Part shown: positions 62,651-64,000 of the stretch, piece after piece | Layout: each line of letters opens with the position of its first letter | How positions within the stretch are numbered: position 1 is the first letter of the stretch | Assembly (NCBI GenBank): GCA_050249535.1 | Contig: JBFWQI010000027.1 | Coordinates: forward strand, 1 to 64,000 | Reading direction: 5' to 3' | From: JADJXM01 sp937967285 | Lineage (GTDB): Bacteria; Acidobacteriota; Blastocatellia; RBC074 | DNA: 64,000 bases | Made by a program: the position numbers and the translations under genes | The notes under the pieces: model-generated | What the model was told of the DNA's origin: nothing | Seen by the model: only the letters and a program-made list of their open reading frames with translations | The model's database searches: none

Positions 62651-63354
62651 CTCACTTCAAACCGATAACCTACGCCGCGGACAGTGATCAGATGCTGGGG
62701 ATTTGACGGATCTTCTTCGATGTATCGGCGAAGTCTGACGATGAAGTTGTCGATCGCGCGGGTATCGGTGTCTTCGCTGAGGTCCCACACCTCTTCGAGG
62801 ATCTGGCGGCGAGAGACGGTCTGGCCCTGGTGTTTGATCAGGAAGCGGAGAAGGTCGGCTTCCATCAGCGTCAGGCGAACGGTTTTCTCTCCGGCGGTGA
62901 GTGTGAGGGCTTTGAAGTCGATCGTGATGCCTGCAAAGGTGAAGGTCGAAGCGGGAGATTTTTCCGATCTGTCCTCCGAGATTCTGAACCATTCGAGTCG
63001 CCGCAGCAGGCCGCCGAGCCGTGCGATGAGGATCTTGAGTTCGAATGGTTTGGGAAGATAGTCGTCGGCGCCGGCCTCGAATCCCTTGAGAATATCCTCG
63101 GGGCGACTGCGTGCCGTCAGCATCAGAATCGGCACGAAGCGTCCGGCTCGCCTCAATTCCTGCGCAACCTCGAACCCGTTCCTGCCCGGAAGCATGACAT
63201 CCAGAATGACGCAGTCGAAATCCTGATCGAGGATCATCTCGAGCGCGGTCTCGCCGTCCGGAGCGATCTGCACTTCGTACCCTTCCGCTTCGAGGTTGAA
63301 TCTCAGGCCGGCGGCGAGGTGCTGTTCATCTTCGACGATCAGAATCTTCGGCAT
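62641..63354 (-). CDS. OmpR-family response regulator
   Basis: The 237-residue protein starts PKILIVEDEQHLAAGLRFNLEAEGYEV, the receiver, with the phosphorylation Asp in CVILDVMLPGRNGFEVAQ and the Lys in LTARSRPEDILKGFEAGADDYLPKPFELK. The winged helix-turn-helix C-terminal domain has TLTAGEKTVRLTLMEADLLRFLIKHQGQTVSRRQILEEVW and AIDNFIVRLRRYIEEDP. It binds DNA when phosphorylated. The histidine kinase gene starts upstream on the same strand and its stop is six bases before this gene's start, so they form a two-component operon. Its own TAG stop is inside a repeat arm. Confidence 0.95.
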   Translation of the reverse strand: MPKILIVEDEQHLAAGLRFNLEAEGYEVQIAPDGETALEMILDQDFDCVILDVMLPGRNGFEVAQELRRAGRFVPILMLTARSRPEDILKGFEAGADDYLPKPFELKILIARLGGLLRRLEWFRISEDRSEKSPASTFTFAGITIDFKALTLTAGEKTVRLTLMEADLLRFLIKHQGQTVSRRQILEEVWDLSEDTDTRAIDNFIVRLRRYIEEDPSNPQHLITVRGVGYRFEVRRQ

Positions 63355-63360
63355 ATCCCC

Positions 63361-64000
63361 TCAATCCCGCTTGCCCATGCCGGGCAGGTAGATGGTGATG
63401 GTACTGCCGAGACCTTCGCCGGGACTTTCGGCGATCACTCTGCCGCCGTGTTTCTTGACTACGGATTGAACGATATAAAGCCCGAGGCCGGTGCCTTTGA
63501 TCCTGGTGGCCACCATCCGGGGCACGCGGTAGAAGCGTTTGAAGATCTGGTCGATCTGGCCGGCGGGGATTCCGATGCCGCGATCCCTGACGCGGATGGC
63601 GAGAGATTTCGAGTCCGGAGCGAAGATCTGGACGGTGATGTCGATCACCTCGTCTGAGTATTTGATCGCATTGTCGATCAGATTCGAGACGGCGGCCCGG
63701 ATCTCGTCGGCATCTCCCTTGACCATCGGGTTCGTCCCTGCCGGCAGCGAATCCATGAATTTCAACTGCTCGTCGGTCAGGTGGGTTCTGGTCCGGGCTA
63801 TCTCGACGCACTCGACAGTCAGCTCCCGCAGGTCGATCTGCGAGGAGTGCATCTGGTGTGTCTTGTGACCGGATCGGCCGGCCCTGAGCACCTGCTCGAC
63901 GGTGTGCAGCAGCCGGTCGCTGTCATCGAGCATGATCCGGTAGAACTCGTTGCGCTGCTTCTCATCGACCTGTCGGGTCTGCAGCGTTTCGAGGTAGAGT
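63361..64000 (-). CDS. Sensor histidine kinase, C-terminal part, partial
   Basis: The reading runs to the window edge and about 212 residues are seen. It starts LYLETLQTRQVDEKQRNEFYRIMLDDSDRLLHTVEQVLRAGR, the second helix of the dimerisation domain after the histidine (which is outside the window), then the ATPase domain with the N box (DEIRAAVSNLIDNAIKYSDE), the G1 box VRDRGIGIPAGQ and the F/G2 boxes IFKRFYR and GTGLGLYIVQSVVKKHGG. It phosphorylates the OmpR regulator encoded immediately downstream. Signal input domains are not seen because they lie beyond the window. Confidence 0.93.
   Translation of the reverse strand, partial: LYLETLQTRQVDEKQRNEFYRIMLDDSDRLLHTVEQVLRAGRSGHKTHQMHSSQIDLRELTVECVEIARTRTHLTDEQLKFMDSLPAGTNPMVKGDADEIRAAVSNLIDNAIKYSDEVIDITVQIFAPDSKSLAIRVRDRGIGIPAGQIDQIFKRFYRVPRMVATRIKGTGLGLYIVQSVVKKHGGRVIAESPGEGLGSTITIYLPGMGKRD

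Overview
The window looks like a chromosomal segment of an acidobacterium, most likely a member of or near the class Blastocatellia. This rests on gene content, not on a marker gene: about 60% GC, many zinc-ribbon/FHA and kinase-TPR proteins, zf-HC2 anti-sigma-like proteins, DUF4097 and DUF1080 secreted proteins, and GC-rich core genes. Taxonomy is inference.

Layout. 1-3040 is a recombination-prone corner: the end of an IS3-type element cuts into a 5'-truncated RHS gene with an AT-rich toxin-like tail and a probable immunity gene, followed by an orphan RHS remnant. 3032-3719 is an XRE regulator/DUF2975 pair. 4018-11554 is a leftward phosphosignalling block of six genes: FHA protein, Ser/Thr kinase-FHA, RDD membrane protein, TPR protein, FHA-GAF-PP2C phosphatase and PrsW protease-FHA. 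12239-15348 holds a LysM/penicillin-binding protein, tRNA-Ile2 and small secreted or membrane proteins. 15512-21000 has a secreted amidohydrolase, a secreted protein of unknown function, two zf-HC2 proteins and a sigma factor. 22261-22830 is a peroxiredoxin with an in-frame TGA exactly at the catalytic cysteine position and a SECIS-like hairpin after it, so probably a selenoprotein. 22949-30707 carries a receptor-like kinase-TPR protein, a beta-CASP nuclease and homodimeric pyruvate dehydrogenase E1. 30884-35381 is a leftward nifS-nifU-glcE-glcF group. 35780-41908 holds secreted and membrane proteins plus SAM hydrolase and folP. 41916-49359 is a core block: ispE, tRNA-Gln, prs, rplY, pth, rpsF, rpsR, rplI, dnaB, alr. 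49453-58170 contains transport and hydrolase genes (DUF1080, APC permease, esterase-like, SSS symporter, GH3, epimerase). 58377-61102 is an ECF sigma/anti-sigma/DUF4097 operon. 61489-64000 is an NtrC-like protein with degenerate ATPase motifs next to an OmpR regulator and a histidine kinase that runs off the edge.

The most unusual non-coding feature is a set of intergenic inverted repeats whose arms are tandem 7-bp units (AGAAAGT, GTAGGCA, TTTCCAG). Several sit between convergent genes and contain the stop codons of both. Three with different arm units share the same central core. A second group of repeats shares a terminal ACTGCTCAGCC-like border. The window therefore holds ordinary housekeeping genes punctuated by what look like modular, possibly mobile, bidirectional gene-end elements.
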